Assembly (NCBI GenBank): GCA_032164245.1
Contig: JAVMKO010000003.1
Coordinates: forward strand, 7,388,651-7,452,650
DNA length: 64,000 nt
Source: Sternotherus odoratus
Taxonomy: Eukaryota > Chordata > Testudines > Kinosternidae
Direction: 5' to 3'
Under the pieces are notes generated by a model, which saw only the letters and a list, made by a program, of their open reading frames with translations, did not search any database and was not told where the DNA came from. Both the position numbers and the translations under genes were made by a program. Of the stretch, positions 33,296 through 44,277 are shown one piece after another (within the stretch, counting starts at the first letter, position 1; every line of letters starts with the position of its first letter).

Positions 33296-34229
33296 TCTTG
33301 GCCCTTCTAAACATTTTACCCATTGTCCTAAGATGGCAAGCTCTACAGGAGACAATGCTCCCTGCTTTACTAGCTCTATGAACTATTACAAATATAGAAG
33401 AGTTCCTCCATAGATTTAAACTGTCTAGCTCTCCTGATAGCAAAGGTCACCTTTACAATGGAGAGCAATACCCTGATGTCTGATTCTGCAAGGGACTCAA
33501 AGTATAATGTGGAGTTGAGAATTTCACCACTTGGCTTGAAGGGGGCAAAATTATAATCTCACATTAAGACACAATCAGGGCTCAGTGGGATCCAGAGATT
33601 TAAAAAACCCAGGAATTCTGCAGACTCTGGGAAAGTTCCCCCCCCCAGCTTTCTCCCCCCTGGTCAGGAGTTTAATGCAAGTCAGAAACCTCCAATGTGG
33701 TTATTTCACTCCCAGCTGCGTTAAGGACACTCCAGACATGTGATCAATGGTTTCATTTCCTGTCATACTGTCCAATTTGAAATCCAGAAGCTTTTAGGAA
33801 GCTGGTCTCTTGAAAACAGGAACAGATACTTGGATCCAGAAACTAGCCTTCAGCTCAAGACTAGGCCTGTAGTGTTTTCCACCTGCCTAACCATATTTCA
33901 GCTAAACATATTTCCCCAACTGACAAGCAGATTTGGAAGGTGCAGACAGATCATTTCCCTCAGCTAGCTAGCGGAAATGAGAGATCCAATGCAGGTCTGC
34001 AAACTGCACCCTCCCATACTGCTGTATCACTCGGAGACCAGACAGACCTCTACCTCCCACAAAAGCCATCACTGAAAGACCCATCCAAAAGCGAACCCAG
34101 TTCTCATTTGGAGCGGTTATCACAGTAGCCCTAGAGGCCAGAGTTGTAGCAACTGTACACTCACAAGCCAATAGCCAGAAAGCCTTTCACCATCATAGGG
34201 TGGGAGCAGTTAGAACAGAAACTGGACAC

Positions 34230-34380
34230 CATGGCACCCAGGTTCTCTCTCTGCCTCTGACCCAGAGAAGTCACCTACATCAGTGACTCAGTTTACCCAT
34301 CTGTAAGCGGCTGCAATACTCTACCTCACAAAAAGCTTAGTACTCATAAAACACTTATATCCTTGAGCATGAGGTTGAGA
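34230..34380 (+). repeat. MIR-like SINE
   Basis: Contains ctctctctgcctctgaccca, agaagtcacctacatcagtg and actcagtttacccatctgta, then an ataaaacactta tail. Confidence 0.6.
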
Positions 34381-34992
34381 CAAATCCTTGAGCATGAGCT
34401 ATAATAAACCAAAAAGGTTGGTCTAGGATCGTACGTACACAATAACTTGAAAATAAAGTTTGGCATCTCCCTGTAACTACTTCATTTATTCCAAATACAC
34501 CAACCTGAACTTTGTCCCTCAGTTAAGGCTGTTGCATTAGTTGCCAGTGTTTTTAACATGACATTAAAGCCATGACAAAGCAAGACCATACACAAAAAAA
34601 TATTGTTTTGCTTGATGAACTGCTAGCTTAACTTGGTAACTCATATGGTTATAAAGCAGCTACCAGGCCCGATTCATTGTATCCATTACTTCATCATCAA
34701 AGGTTAACAGTTTTAAACACATCAGCCATATCTCCCCATCATTCTTTGGGAAACTCAATCTGTTATGGAGGCTAGAAAGTTAGCAAAATACACTATCCTT
34801 GCAAAACCGGATGCCACTTACAGATATTGTCTAAACAGACAGACTTTGATGTTAAAAAGTGGCTTCTATAAAATTAACCCTTGTGAATGAAATCAAGCTC
34901 TGTACGAACCAAATTAAAACCCGGATTCTTACCCAAGGCCTAGATTCCAGTAGAACAAACTAGAAAGCTTACAGAAGAACTGCTATTAAAGA

Positions 34993-35614
34993 GACAGAGT
35001 CTTGTAGCACCTTATATAGACTAACAGATTTTAGGGATCAGGAGCTTTTGTGGGTTAAGACCCACTTCATCAGATGAATGTTACGGAAATCTCCAGAGGC
35101 AGGTATAAATATGTAGGCAAGAAAGCAAGGTAAACTCAATCAGTGGAGGTGGTGAAGCCCACTTCCAGCAGGTGATCTGGAGGTGTGAACGCCCAGAGAG
35201 GAGAAACTGCTTTTGTAATTGGTGAGCCAGTCACAGCCAATATTAAGTCCAGACCTAATAGTGTCGAATTTGCAGTTTCACTTTGAAGTCTGGTTTTCAA
35301 GTTTTTTCGCTGCAGGATGGCTGTTTTGAGGTCTGCAATTATATGCCCAGGCAGGTTGAAGTGTTCTCCTACAGGCTTTTGTATATTGCCATTCCTAATA
35401 TCGGATTTGTGTCCATTTATCCTTTTACGTAGGGATTGTCTGGTTTGGCCGATGTACATAGCAGAGGGACATTGCTGGCACATAATGGCATATATGACAT
35501 TGGTAGATGTGCAGGTAAATGAACCTGTGATGGTGTGAGCTGATCTGGTTAGGGTCCTGTGATGGTGTTGCTGGTGTAGATATGTGGGCAGAGTTGGCAT
35601 CAAGGTTTGTTGCA
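34993..35614 (-). mobile_element. 5'-truncated Penelope-like element with GIY-YIG endonuclease region
   Basis: A 12-bp target duplication tgctattaaaga flanks it (34981-34992, 35615-35626). On the minus strand an ORF from about 35615 to 35136 encodes a Cys-pair motif CQQC, then MYIGQTRQSLRKRINGHKSD and a KPVGEH segment with the likely catalytic Glu, the GIY-YIG endonuclease arrangement of Penelope-like elements. The reverse transcriptase lies beyond the truncation. Downstream of the ORF, 35035-35073 reads CTGATGA, a 6-bp stem with 4-nt loop, then AAAAGC, close to a hammerhead core. It sits in CTSB intron 1. Confidence 0.88.
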
Positions 35615-36029
35615 TGCTATTAAAGACTCCTGCAGAAATTCACGGCTACTTAAGCTATGTTGTTTAGATAATTAAGAATGGAGACTGGCCCTTTCCAGTC
35701 TGTTGATTAGTGACATCTAGGGTGCATTCAAAGAAAACCTGAACACTGAAGCATGCAACTCTAGAAATTCCACCTTGCTGCAGCATTTAGGTTAGTCTCT
35801 TAAACAGTTATTCACCAGAACTACCTTCAGGCTACAGTCAGGATCCCAGATGCCGGGTGCCACTGGAAGTTTGCCTACCTTCCCTGCTCCCCCCTCAAAA
35901 ATTAACTAGTTTCAAAGCCAGTTCAGCTAACTTGGTTTTGTAATCAGTTGGAGCCTTAGCCTGGAAGAGGCTTCCATGTGGTCTGAACAGTTTTCATGGA
36001 ACCAATTACAAAAGCAATAGCTGACCCTG

Positions 36030-36240
36030 TTCTTGGGCTGCGTCTACACTGCAGATTTCTGCAGAAATAGTCATGTCAATCAGGCATGATCCTTGACAGC
36101 CGCAGCGGGGCCAGCCAAAGCCCTTAGTGAGAGACATAGCTATACCAGTATCTGTGTCCACACTAGAAGCATGTTGCCAATATAATATACCACTATTCCT
36201 GCATCAGTGAAGCACTCCTAATGTAGATGTTGCCAAAAAT
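36030..36240. repeat. Probable MITE of the tctacactgcag family
   Basis: Begins tgggctgcgtctacactgca and ends near tgtccacactagaagc...taatgtagatgttgcc, weak inverted termini typical of turtle non-autonomous DNA elements. Confidence 0.45.
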
Positions 36241-37407
36241 ACCAATCAGTTTTTAATGCTAAGTTAGTCTGGTATAAGTAGCCCAGTCTCATGCGTTCAA
36301 CAGCACTTCAGGTCAAAGCGGTGCACTGAGTTCCCCATGTTTTGGATGCACCAGTCCTCAAAATATGCTGTATTCCTGATTTGCCGTGCACAGTCAGTTT
36401 GGGACTGACTGAGGCAGAGGAAGACAGTCCCTGCCCCAAGGATCCTTCTAAGCAGCTCCTATGTTAGACTGACTCACTTATGAAATGGCTTCCCGATCTA
36501 AAAACGTACCACACATTCAGGGTTAACACTCCCTTTCCTTAGCACTTGTCTGCATTAGCTGGATTAGTGCTAACCCCTACTGCAGAGGTGCCACAGTGGG
36601 GTAACCTGTGTGGTGCAATGTATCTACATGCACTAGGGTCTGCACCCAGGGACCTACACCAGTGACTGAAGCCCGCATACAGACATGGCCTCATCTTATC
36701 CAGCCTTTTACAGCTGGATTCCTGCTGAAGCCTGGGACCAGACATCAGGAGCAGATAAACTACCCAAGGGTGGCTCTTGTACACATCCCACTGGCTACAG
36801 AAAACTGGTGTCTGATTCTTCGAGCATAAGGCAGCAGCCTCCAATTTTATCCTATACACCAGATGGGAGCAAAGGGAAGGTTGTGCACATGTAAAGGTAA
36901 CAAACTGTTGGGCGGGAGGGGGGAGGGGGAGTAGCTGTCCCTCTGTGGTTCCCTCTGCTGAGTGAAACTCTTAAAACCAAATATCCAGCACGAGGTTAAA
37001 AACAGGCAAGTCAGGAAAGGTGAAGAGCCTAAGTGGAGATGTTTCTCCAGCAGTGGCCTGTCTCCAAATTGGGATCGGATTTTACTGCACCAGACTGGAA
37101 TGTGGACTTCAGACCTTCTTTACAACCAGCACTGATATTTGCCAATGGGGGAGGTGGCCAGATCTGGACAAGGGGCAAGGAGCACACGATAAAGTGACCA
37201 CAAACAAGAGGGGACTTCGGTTTGGAGCAGCACCCTCCTCCGCTAGCAGAGCCCCCACCATGCAGAGTCGGGCCCATGTTCTGCTGTCACCTGACTCATT
37301 ACAAAAGGCCAATCCTACACTTTCGCTCCAACACCAGTTGGTTGTACTGTATTTATAAGGACTTTGGCCAGTGTGAAATGCTGATGTTCGCAAAAATCAT
37401 TGGATAA

Positions 37408-37766
37408 TACGGGGATGGGCAAACTTTTTGCCCCGAGGGTCACACTGGGGTTTAAAATTGTGTGGCGGGTCAGGTAGGGAAGGCTGTGCCTCCCCAAACA
37501 GCCTGGCCCCACTTCCCACCCCCCTCAGAACCTCCAAGCCACCCCACAGTCCTTATTCCTTGATTGCCCCCTCTGGGGACCCCTCCACTAACTGCCCCTC
37601 CCAGGACTCCACCCCCTATCTAAGCCCCCCCTGCTCTCTGTCTCGTGACTGCCCCTTCCCCTCAACCACCACCCCCTGGAAACCCACCCCCTATACAAGT
37701 CCTCCCCACTCCTTTCTTGTCCTGCTCGGCCCAGCGCTTGTGGTGATTTGCATTTGCGATCCCTGC
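37408..37766. mobile_element. hAT-like element, diverged
   Basis: The left end ggggatgggcaaactttttg then gccccgagggtcacactggg matches the same family as 59508-60205. The right end is near gcgatccctg. No clean 8-bp duplication, so the borders are approximate. Confidence 0.6.
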
Positions 37767-38519
37767 ACTACACAGTAGCTATTACCAACAATACCACAGG
37801 TTGCAACATTTCTGCAAAACCCCAGTATTAGCAGAGATCTTCCTGGTGCCCAGAATTGTAGCTGCATGGCAACCGCACACTCCTCATCCCCTTCCGGAGG
37901 ATGAAGATCTTAAAACGCTGCAGTTAGTGGGTCAAATCTACAGACTCTCGCTTTTGGCTGACAGCTGCTCTTAAATAAATAAAGAGGAACAGATTTCAGG
38001 AGGGGAATGACTTCCCCAGACGCAAGATCGCTCCTCTGGGGCTCCCTAGAAGCCATGACGACTTGTCCTCAGAGGTACCTGGCTGCACCTTCCCTGCCAC
38101 CGCACAAGCCTGGTGCTAGGAAGTCACCCCCTGTAAACAACACAACACAACACAGAGCCTGGCTATGCCTCAGCACCAGCCAACAGACACGGCTGTCAAT
38201 GTCCTAGGCAAGGGGGTTACCCCAGCTCTGCAGTCACTACCCGGGCGGACCAGCAGGAATCTGGACTCCCGGCGAGCCGGATGGGGCAGGGTGGTCATGG
38301 GGTACAAGGTCCCCTCGCTGGGTAAGGCGGACACCCCTGGGAGGCCAGATCTGGGCCTTGTGGGGAAGATCAGGCCGGGCCAGACAATCCCCAGCTGGAC
38401 ACTCCCCAAGATGGTTGCACAATGGGAGCCAACTGCTCCCAGTCTCCCCTCACCCAGCCGGGTACCCCTGCTCGGGGAGAGCCAGAACCCATCCCCCTGC
38501 CCCCATCCTTTGAAACAGA

Positions 38520-38965
38520 CCCTCCCTCCCCCCATCCTCCTGTCCTGCACCCCCGGCTCCCCAGAGACCCCCCCCCCATCCTCCTGTCCTGCACCCCCGG
38601 CTCCCCAGAGACCGCCCCCCATCCTCCTGTCCTGCACCCCCGGCTCCCCAGAGACCGCCCCCCATCCTCCTGTCCTGCACCCCCGGCTCCCCAGAGACCG
38701 CCCCCCATCCTCCTGTCCTGCACCCCCGGCTCCCCAGAGACCGCCCCCCATCCTCCTGTCCTGCACCCCCGGCTCCCCAGAGACCGCCCCCCATCCTCCT
38801 GTCCTGCACCCCCGGCTCCCCAGAGACCGCCCCCCATCCTCCTGTCCTGCACCCCCGGCTCCCCAGAGACCGCCCCCCATCCTCCTGTCCTGCACCCCCG
38901 GCTCCCCAGAGACCCCCCCCCATCCTCCTGTCCTGCACCCCCGGCTCCCCAGAGACCACCCCCCC
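38520..38965. repeat. 43-bp minisatellite, about 10 copies
   Basis: The unit contains atcctcctgtcctgcacccc and cggctccccagagaccgccc, with period 43 and near-perfect identity. It lies in CTSB intron 1, about 420 bp from the probable exon 1. The long ORFs through it on both strands are artefacts. Confidence 0.95.
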
Positions 38966-39385
38966 CCCCGGAAATCCGAGCCCCAGCCGGCATGGGACTC
39001 CCCGCAGACCCTCCCGCAACCCACTGCCCTGATCACTCCTCCCCCTCCAAACTGCCCCTCCCCCGCCCGTCCTGCCCCAGAGACCCCGCGCCGATCACCC
39101 CCCCCGCCAGCTCCAAACGGCCCCTCCCCCGCCCTGCCCCAGAGCACCCCCCCGCCCCGATACACACCCCCCCATCCCAAACTGCCCCTCCCCCGCCCGT
39201 CCTGCCCCAGAGACCCCGCGCCGATCACCCCCCCCGCCAGCTCCAAACGGCCCCTCCCCCGCCCCGATACACACCCCCCCCGCCCCGATACACCCCCCCC
39301 CATCCCAAACTACCCCTCCCCCCCCCGTCCTGCCTCCACCCAGCCCCAGATACAAATCGCGCCCCCCCCCCGGCCCCGCACTCAC

Positions 39386-39460
39386 CGAGGCACCTCTCGC
39401 TCCGCCAGCTCCTGCGCGCAAACTCCGCAGCCCCGCGGCGCCTCCCTCCTTATCTGCAGG
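39386..39460 (-). other. CTSB: Probable CTSB non-coding first exon
   Basis: A GTGAGTG donor on the minus strand (at 39385 and below) is preceded by the GC-rich exon-like end gaggtgcctcg in a CpG-rich block. The first coding exon has a 5'UTR segment with its own acceptor, so an upstream non-coding exon is required. Only the 3' end at 39386 is supported. The outer limit near 39460 is a guess. Confidence 0.6.
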
Positions 39461-39487
39461 CGGCCCCCGCCCGGCGCTGACTCACCC

Positions 39488-39493
39488 CACGTG
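39488..39493. promoter_or_regulatory. E-box CACGTG in the CTSB promoter
   Basis: A CACGTG palindrome within cccacgtggc, about 100 bp upstream of the probable exon 1 donor. MiT/TFE and USF factors bind this core, and lysosomal genes commonly carry CLEAR elements built on it. Confidence 0.5.
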
Positions 39494-39536
39494 GCTCCCC
39501 CCTCCCCCCCCCCGGCAGCGCCTGACCCGCTAACGC

Positions 39537-39546
39537 GTCATGTGAC
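39537..39546. promoter_or_regulatory. CLEAR/M-box-like GTCATGTGAC
   Basis: GTCATGTGAC differs from the palindromic CLEAR core GTCACGTGAC by one base and contains the TCATGTG M-box recognised by MiT/TFE factors. It lies about 150 bp upstream of the probable CTSB exon 1. Confidence 0.5.
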
Positions 39547-39561
39547 TGCACCCCCCCCCGC

Positions 39562-39571
39562 GTCATATGAC
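39562..39571. promoter_or_regulatory. Second CLEAR-like palindrome GTCATATGAC
   Basis: A perfect 10-bp palindrome with the same flanks as the site 25 bp away (GCGTCAT-TGACTGC context). Its CATATG core is a weaker E-box, so it may be a decayed or alternative copy of the neighbouring site. Confidence 0.4.
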
Positions 39572-39592
39572 TGCTTTGGGCCGCCACCCCGG

Positions 39593-39600
39593 TGACGTCA
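39593..39600. promoter_or_regulatory. Perfect cAMP-response element TGACGTCA
   Basis: The full CRE palindrome TGACGTCA, followed by ctgacg (a half site), at the upstream edge of the CTSB CpG island. Confidence 0.5.
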
Positions 39601-39711
39601 CTGACGATCCGGCTCAGCCAGGCGCGTCCCCCCGGCCTGGGAACTAGGGGATCGTGCACCCGGCCGGCAGCGCAGTCCAGCTCCCGGCAGCCCTTCGGGG
39701 GCCACCCCCCC

Positions 39712-40190
39712 CCTCCAGGCATTGCGAGGATGCATCCCTGCAACCCTCCCCCCTCCAGGCATTGCGAGGATGCATCCCTGCAACCCCCCCCCTCCAGGCA
39801 TTGCGAGGATGCATCCCTGCAACCCCCCCTCCAGGCATTGCAAGGATGCATCCCTGCAACCCCCCCTTCTCCAGGCATTGCAAGGATGCATCCCTGCAAC
39901 CCCACCCATCTCCAGGCATTGCAAGGATGCATCCCTGCAACCCCCCCCTCCAGGCATTGCAAGGATGCATCCCTGCAACCCCCCCCTCCAGGCATTGCAA
40001 GGATGCATCCCTGCAACCCCACCCATCTCCAGGCATTGCAAGGATGCATCCCTGCAACCCCCCCCCCAGGCATTGCAAGGATGCATCCCTGCAACCCCCC
40101 CCAGGCATTGCAAGGATGCATCCCTGCAACACCCCCCCCCCCTTCTCCAGGCATTGCAAGGATGCATCCCTGCAACACCCCCCCCCCCCC
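39712..40190. repeat. Approx. 38-bp minisatellite, 12 copies, just upstream of the CTSB promoter
   Basis: The unit is a variable C-run plus tccaggcattgc(g/a)agg and atgcatccctgcaa. The first three units have gcgagg, the rest gcaagg. Each unit contains a 22-bp imperfect palindrome centred on ATGCAT. Confidence 0.95.
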
Positions 40191-40639
40191 CCCCCCATCT
40201 CCCTGGACCCCAGGGACAGACAGATGCACACCAGCTATTACCCTCATTTTCCGGGCACGGCGATTTCCCTAAGCCCCCAAAGCAAAGGCAGAGGTAGAAT
40301 TCCTGATCTCATGCCTCAGAGAACTGTGCAGGCCCCTGGACCAAATTCATCTGCTGTGCTGGGCAAATTTTTTCCCCTTTAGCTTTGCAGCCGTTGGCCA
40401 TTACTACAGCCTGTCTTCCATGCCCCCGGAGCCCTGTCCCTGTGTTTCTATGCCCTGAAACGGTGCTATCGAACATTCAGGCCATCGTAACAGTCACTGG
40501 TGGAAAAGACTGAGCGGGTCGTTTGGTTTATTACAGCGTGCACTGCCGGATTGTGCAGGAATGGGCCGGCCTTAGGGAAAATGACACCCTGGGCGAACTT
40601 ATATTTTGGTGCCTCTGTCTCCTGTGGGCACAGTGCCAA

Positions 40640-41795
40640 CCATTGCCCCAGTCCCGTGGGTACCCCTCCATTGCCCCTGGTCCCGTGGGTACCCCTCCAT
40701 TGCCCCTGGTCCCGTGGGTACCCCTCCATTGCCCCTGGCCCCATGAGTACCCCTCCATTGCCCCGGTCCCGTGGGTACCCCTCCATTGCCCCTGGTCCCG
40801 TGGGTACCCACCCCTCCATTGCCCCGGTCCCGTGGGTACCCCTCCATTGCCCCTGGTCCCGTGGGTACCCCTCCATTGCCCCTGGCCCCATGAGTACCCC
40901 TCCATTGCCCCTGGCCCCGTGGGTACCCCTCCATTGCCCCGGTCCCGTGGGTACCCCTCCATTGCCCCTGGTCCCGTGGGTACCCACCCCTCCATTGCCC
41001 CTGGTCCCGTGGGTACCCCTCCATTGCCCCTGGTCCCGTGGGTACCCACCCCTCCATTTCCCCGGTCCCGTGGGTACCCCTCCATTGCCCCTGGTCCCAT
41101 GGGTACCCACCCCTCCATTGCCCCGGTCCCGTGGGTACCCCTCCATTGCCCCTGGTCCCGTGGGTACCCACCCCTCCATTGCCCCGGTCCCGTGGGTACT
41201 CCTCCATTGCCCCTGGCCCCGTGGGTACCCCTCCATTGCCCCCGGTCTTGTGGCTACCCCTCCATTGCCCCGGTCCTGTGGGTACCCCTCCATTGCCCCA
41301 GACCCCGTGAGTACCCCTCCATTGCCCCTGGCCCTGTGGGTACCCCTCCATTGCCCCAATCCCGTGGGTACCCCTCCATTGCCCTGGTCCCGTGGGTACC
41401 CCTCCATTGCCCCTGGTCCCGTGGGTACCCACCCCTCCATTTCCCCGGTCCCGTGGGTACCCCTCCATTGCCCCTGGTCCCATGGGTACCCACCCCTCCA
41501 TTGCCCTGGTCCCGTGGGTACCCCTCCATTGCCCCTGGCCCCGTGGGTACCCACCCCTCCATTGCCCCGGTCCCGTGGGTACCCCTCCATTGCCCCCGGT
41601 CTTGTGGCTACCCCTCCATTGCCCCGGTCCCGTGGGTACCCCTCCATTGCCCCAGACCCCGTGAGTACCCCTCCATTGCCCCCGGTCTTGTGGCTACCCC
41701 TACATTGCCCCTGGCCCCGTGGGTACCCCTCCATTGCCCCAATCCCGTGGGTACCCCTCCATTGCCCTGGTCCCCTGAGTACCCTTCCATTGTCC
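40640..41795. repeat. 28-33-bp minisatellite, roughly 38-40 copies
   Basis: The unit is cccctccattgcccctggtc then ccgtgggtac, 29 bp in the main form, with 28-bp (cccgg) and 4-bp-longer (acccacccc) variants. Higher-order blocks repeat, for example the order of variants at about 40960-41300 and 41370-41660. ORFs on both strands are artefacts. Confidence 0.95.
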
Positions 41796-44151
41796 CTGGC
41801 CCCTGTGGGCTCCCCAGGCTTCTCCCTCCCTTCGCCTCAATCCCTGGACTGGGACCCATTAGCCCCTAACTCCTGCACTCCCCTCCTGCACCCCTAACTC
41901 CTGCTCTGTGCCCTCTTTGCCCCAACCCCTGCACTCCCCTCCTGTGCCTCAATCTCTGCCCCCTCCTGCGCCCCCCTCCGGCACCCATATGGGGAAACTG
42001 ACTCGGACCCTAGAGGGCTGGGAAGCGGGGGGAGTGAAGAGGAACATCAGGGCTCCCTTCATCCATCCAGGTCACTTGGTGTAAGGGGAAGGCAGGCCTG
42101 GGGAGCAGCAGTTCCTGATGCTCACCTCATAGCACAGCCCAGGTGGGGAAAGTGACCTGGATGCAGGGAGCCGGGGCATTGCTCCTGGCTCCCACCCTCC
42201 CAGCTCCGTAGTGGGATGTGGAGGGGGGGGGGGAGGGGAGCAAGCAGTATCTATGCTCGTCCCCTGCCTCATGTTCCTACCCCAGGAAAAGGAAGTAGGG
42301 AGAAATCGGGGGGGGAGGGGGGGGGGCTGATCACAGCCGGATGGCCCATCCCTAAGGCCACTCACTGTGTAGGATGAGATATGAGGGGCTGGCTCAGAGA
42401 CTCAAATGGATTTGGGCACCTAAATACCTTGGAGGATCTTGGTCTCTTTCACCAGCAGAAGCTGGGCCAATAAAAGATATCACCTCCCTCCCCCCCTTGT
42501 CTCTCTAAGCAAAGATGTCACTTTTGAAACTAACATTTTTAACTCAACTTTTTTTAGTTATTAAGAAAGGTAATTATGTTCATAGGTCCCTGTGTTATAA
42601 ATGCCCCGAAAAGAAAAGCAATCTAGATACGTAAAACAATCAACGTCGGGTCTTCTAAATGTATATGACTCACTTTAAAATTCCACACACACCCCCCCCC
42701 GGGGGCAGAAGGCAGGGTCCGATGGAGCGGGGGGGGGGGCACCAGTTACACAATTGCTTATCCGGTGTGGATAAAGCAACAGGAATCCTGCCAGACACAA
42801 AAATGAGTAACAGCTGTTTGGTCCTAACTGATCTTTACCTCTTATGTTTGTTTTCGCTTACAGTCTTGTTTATAAGTATTTCTAATTGTAATTTGCTATA
42901 TGAATGTGGTGGTTTTTAAAGTGTTATTGTTATTCATGTTTGGCTTGGCAGGGAAGAGGTGGGAGTGGGGACTTTGCCTATAAGCACAGAAAAATTTAGG
43001 GGGGTGTAGGAGGCAAGGCTGTATTGGCCCAGGAGTGCGACTGCGAATCCATGCTGATCTCGGGCTGAGCCTAGCAGCTGGTGGAGATTGAAGTGTTGCC
43101 TCCTGTTGCTGAGGATATCGGAGAGCTCTGGGCTGAGATGCCGCAGGGACCTCGCTGCTGTGAGCAGCCCCAAGAGGCGATCCCAGGAGACCATGCGGTC
43201 CAGAGGCCGCTGGAGTGACAAGGTAAGTGCGTCAGGGAGTGCTTTCCTCCTGGGCCCCCTTCCCACCCCGGAGCCGGAGCTGGTCTTAAAACAGAGGAAA
43301 AGGGAATCATGCGAGCTGGTGATGCCATTGTCAACGTCACAGCTCCACGGCTGGTATTTTTGGCCACCGGGGCTCTGCCCTCCCTGCCCTTCTGCTGATG
43401 TGATCTGAAGCCAGAGCCAACTGCTTAGCTGCACTTTTCCAGGCCATGTTTGTGAGAACAGATTCTTGCTTCGGTCACCGATTCCTCCTCTGTCTTCTCG
43501 TAAAATAGCGCACTTCCCTGAATCATGTGAGTGTCACCAGGGAGCTGCTCAGCCAGAGTTGCCTGTGAGCAGCAAATCAGGGGGCAAAGGTAGCTGAGCA
43601 ACTTCCTGAATTCCTGATCAGCTTCCCCCAAATTACCACAGGGGTGGGGGGTGGGAGCCCTTAGCACCTGTCTACTACAGTCATAGTACAGCTCAAATTC
43701 TTCTTCTCCCGTCTCTCCTCAGACATGAAGCATCTCTGTCCCTCTGGAGCCAGAAGTTGGCCACCCCTGCTTTATCGGAATAACATACAAGGTCTTCCCC
43801 ATAAAAGCTCTTTTTAGTCCCTTTGCATCATCCATTGTACCAGCTGGAGGATCTTTTTCGGTCCAGCCAATCTAATTTTCCTTGCGGGGTCCTCCCCTTC
43901 TCTGGAGCGTCTCAGATTTAGAGCCAATGCAAGCAGCGGCTCCGTGTCTGAGCGGCACCAAAGTCCAGGCGCCAGGTTCTCTTCTCAGCTCAGCTGGCGT
44001 GACTCCAAGGACCGTAGAAAGGCTGCGTCCGTGCAGCTGTGAGCAACATTTGGCCCCCTCTGGTTTGAAATATAACTTTAAAGCCTCAAAGTCCAAACGA
44101 TATTTTCTCCTCCGGGGCAGAAACCTCTCAGCCCTTTCTCGCTTTTGCAGG

Positions 44152-44229
44152 TTTGACCAAGGTCGCCTCCGCAGCTTGCTCGGCAGTTATCGGTACAACT
44201 TCACTCTGGAGCAGATGGCCAAGAAATAG
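44152..44229 (+). other. Possible orphan terminal exon, 25 codons
   Basis: A good acceptor (ctttctcgcttttgcag) precedes an open stretch reading FDQGRLRSLLGSYRYNFTLE then QMAKK and TAG. The preceding candidate exon ending at 43220 with donor gtaagtgc is in the wrong phase. No family recognised, so this may be chance. Confidence 0.2.
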
Positions 44230-44277
44230 TTTAAGGGCAGGTTTTGCCGCCCTTCAGATGTAATCTGTGCCTAATGT

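Larger units (their letters stand above)
29241..39385. other. CTSB: CTSB intron 1
   Basis: No coding exon is seen. Contents are MITEs, SINE fragments, three Penelope-derived copies, a hAT-like element and, near the promoter, a 43-bp tandem array. Confidence 0.6.
38970..39700. promoter_or_regulatory. CpG-rich promoter region of CTSB
   Basis: A GC-rich block with frequent CpG, several Sp1-like C-runs (cccctcccccgcccc), the probable non-coding exon 1 and the E-box/CRE cluster. It includes a direct duplication of roughly 90 bp (about 39047-39140 and 39177-39265) carrying ctccaaactgcccc and agaccccgcgccgatcac. Confidence 0.6.

Noticed and set aside
38165..39595. 476-codon Pro-rich ORF on + and 377-codon ORF on -
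   Set aside because: Both strands are open through a 43-bp C-rich tandem repeat and the CpG island. No domain and no initiation context.
39450..40382. Long ORFs on both strands with CILAMPGG or CIPATPP repeats
   Set aside because: They are translations of the 38-bp array in several frames and not conserved coding sequence.
40466..41897. ORFs of 420-465 codons on both strands
   Set aside because: All frames and both strands are open across the 29-bp array, as expected for a stop-free minisatellite.
42934..43434. 166-codon minus-strand ORF with a leucine-rich middle section
   Set aside because: No family recognised. The only splice-like site nearby fits the other strand, and composition is ordinary for this GC content.
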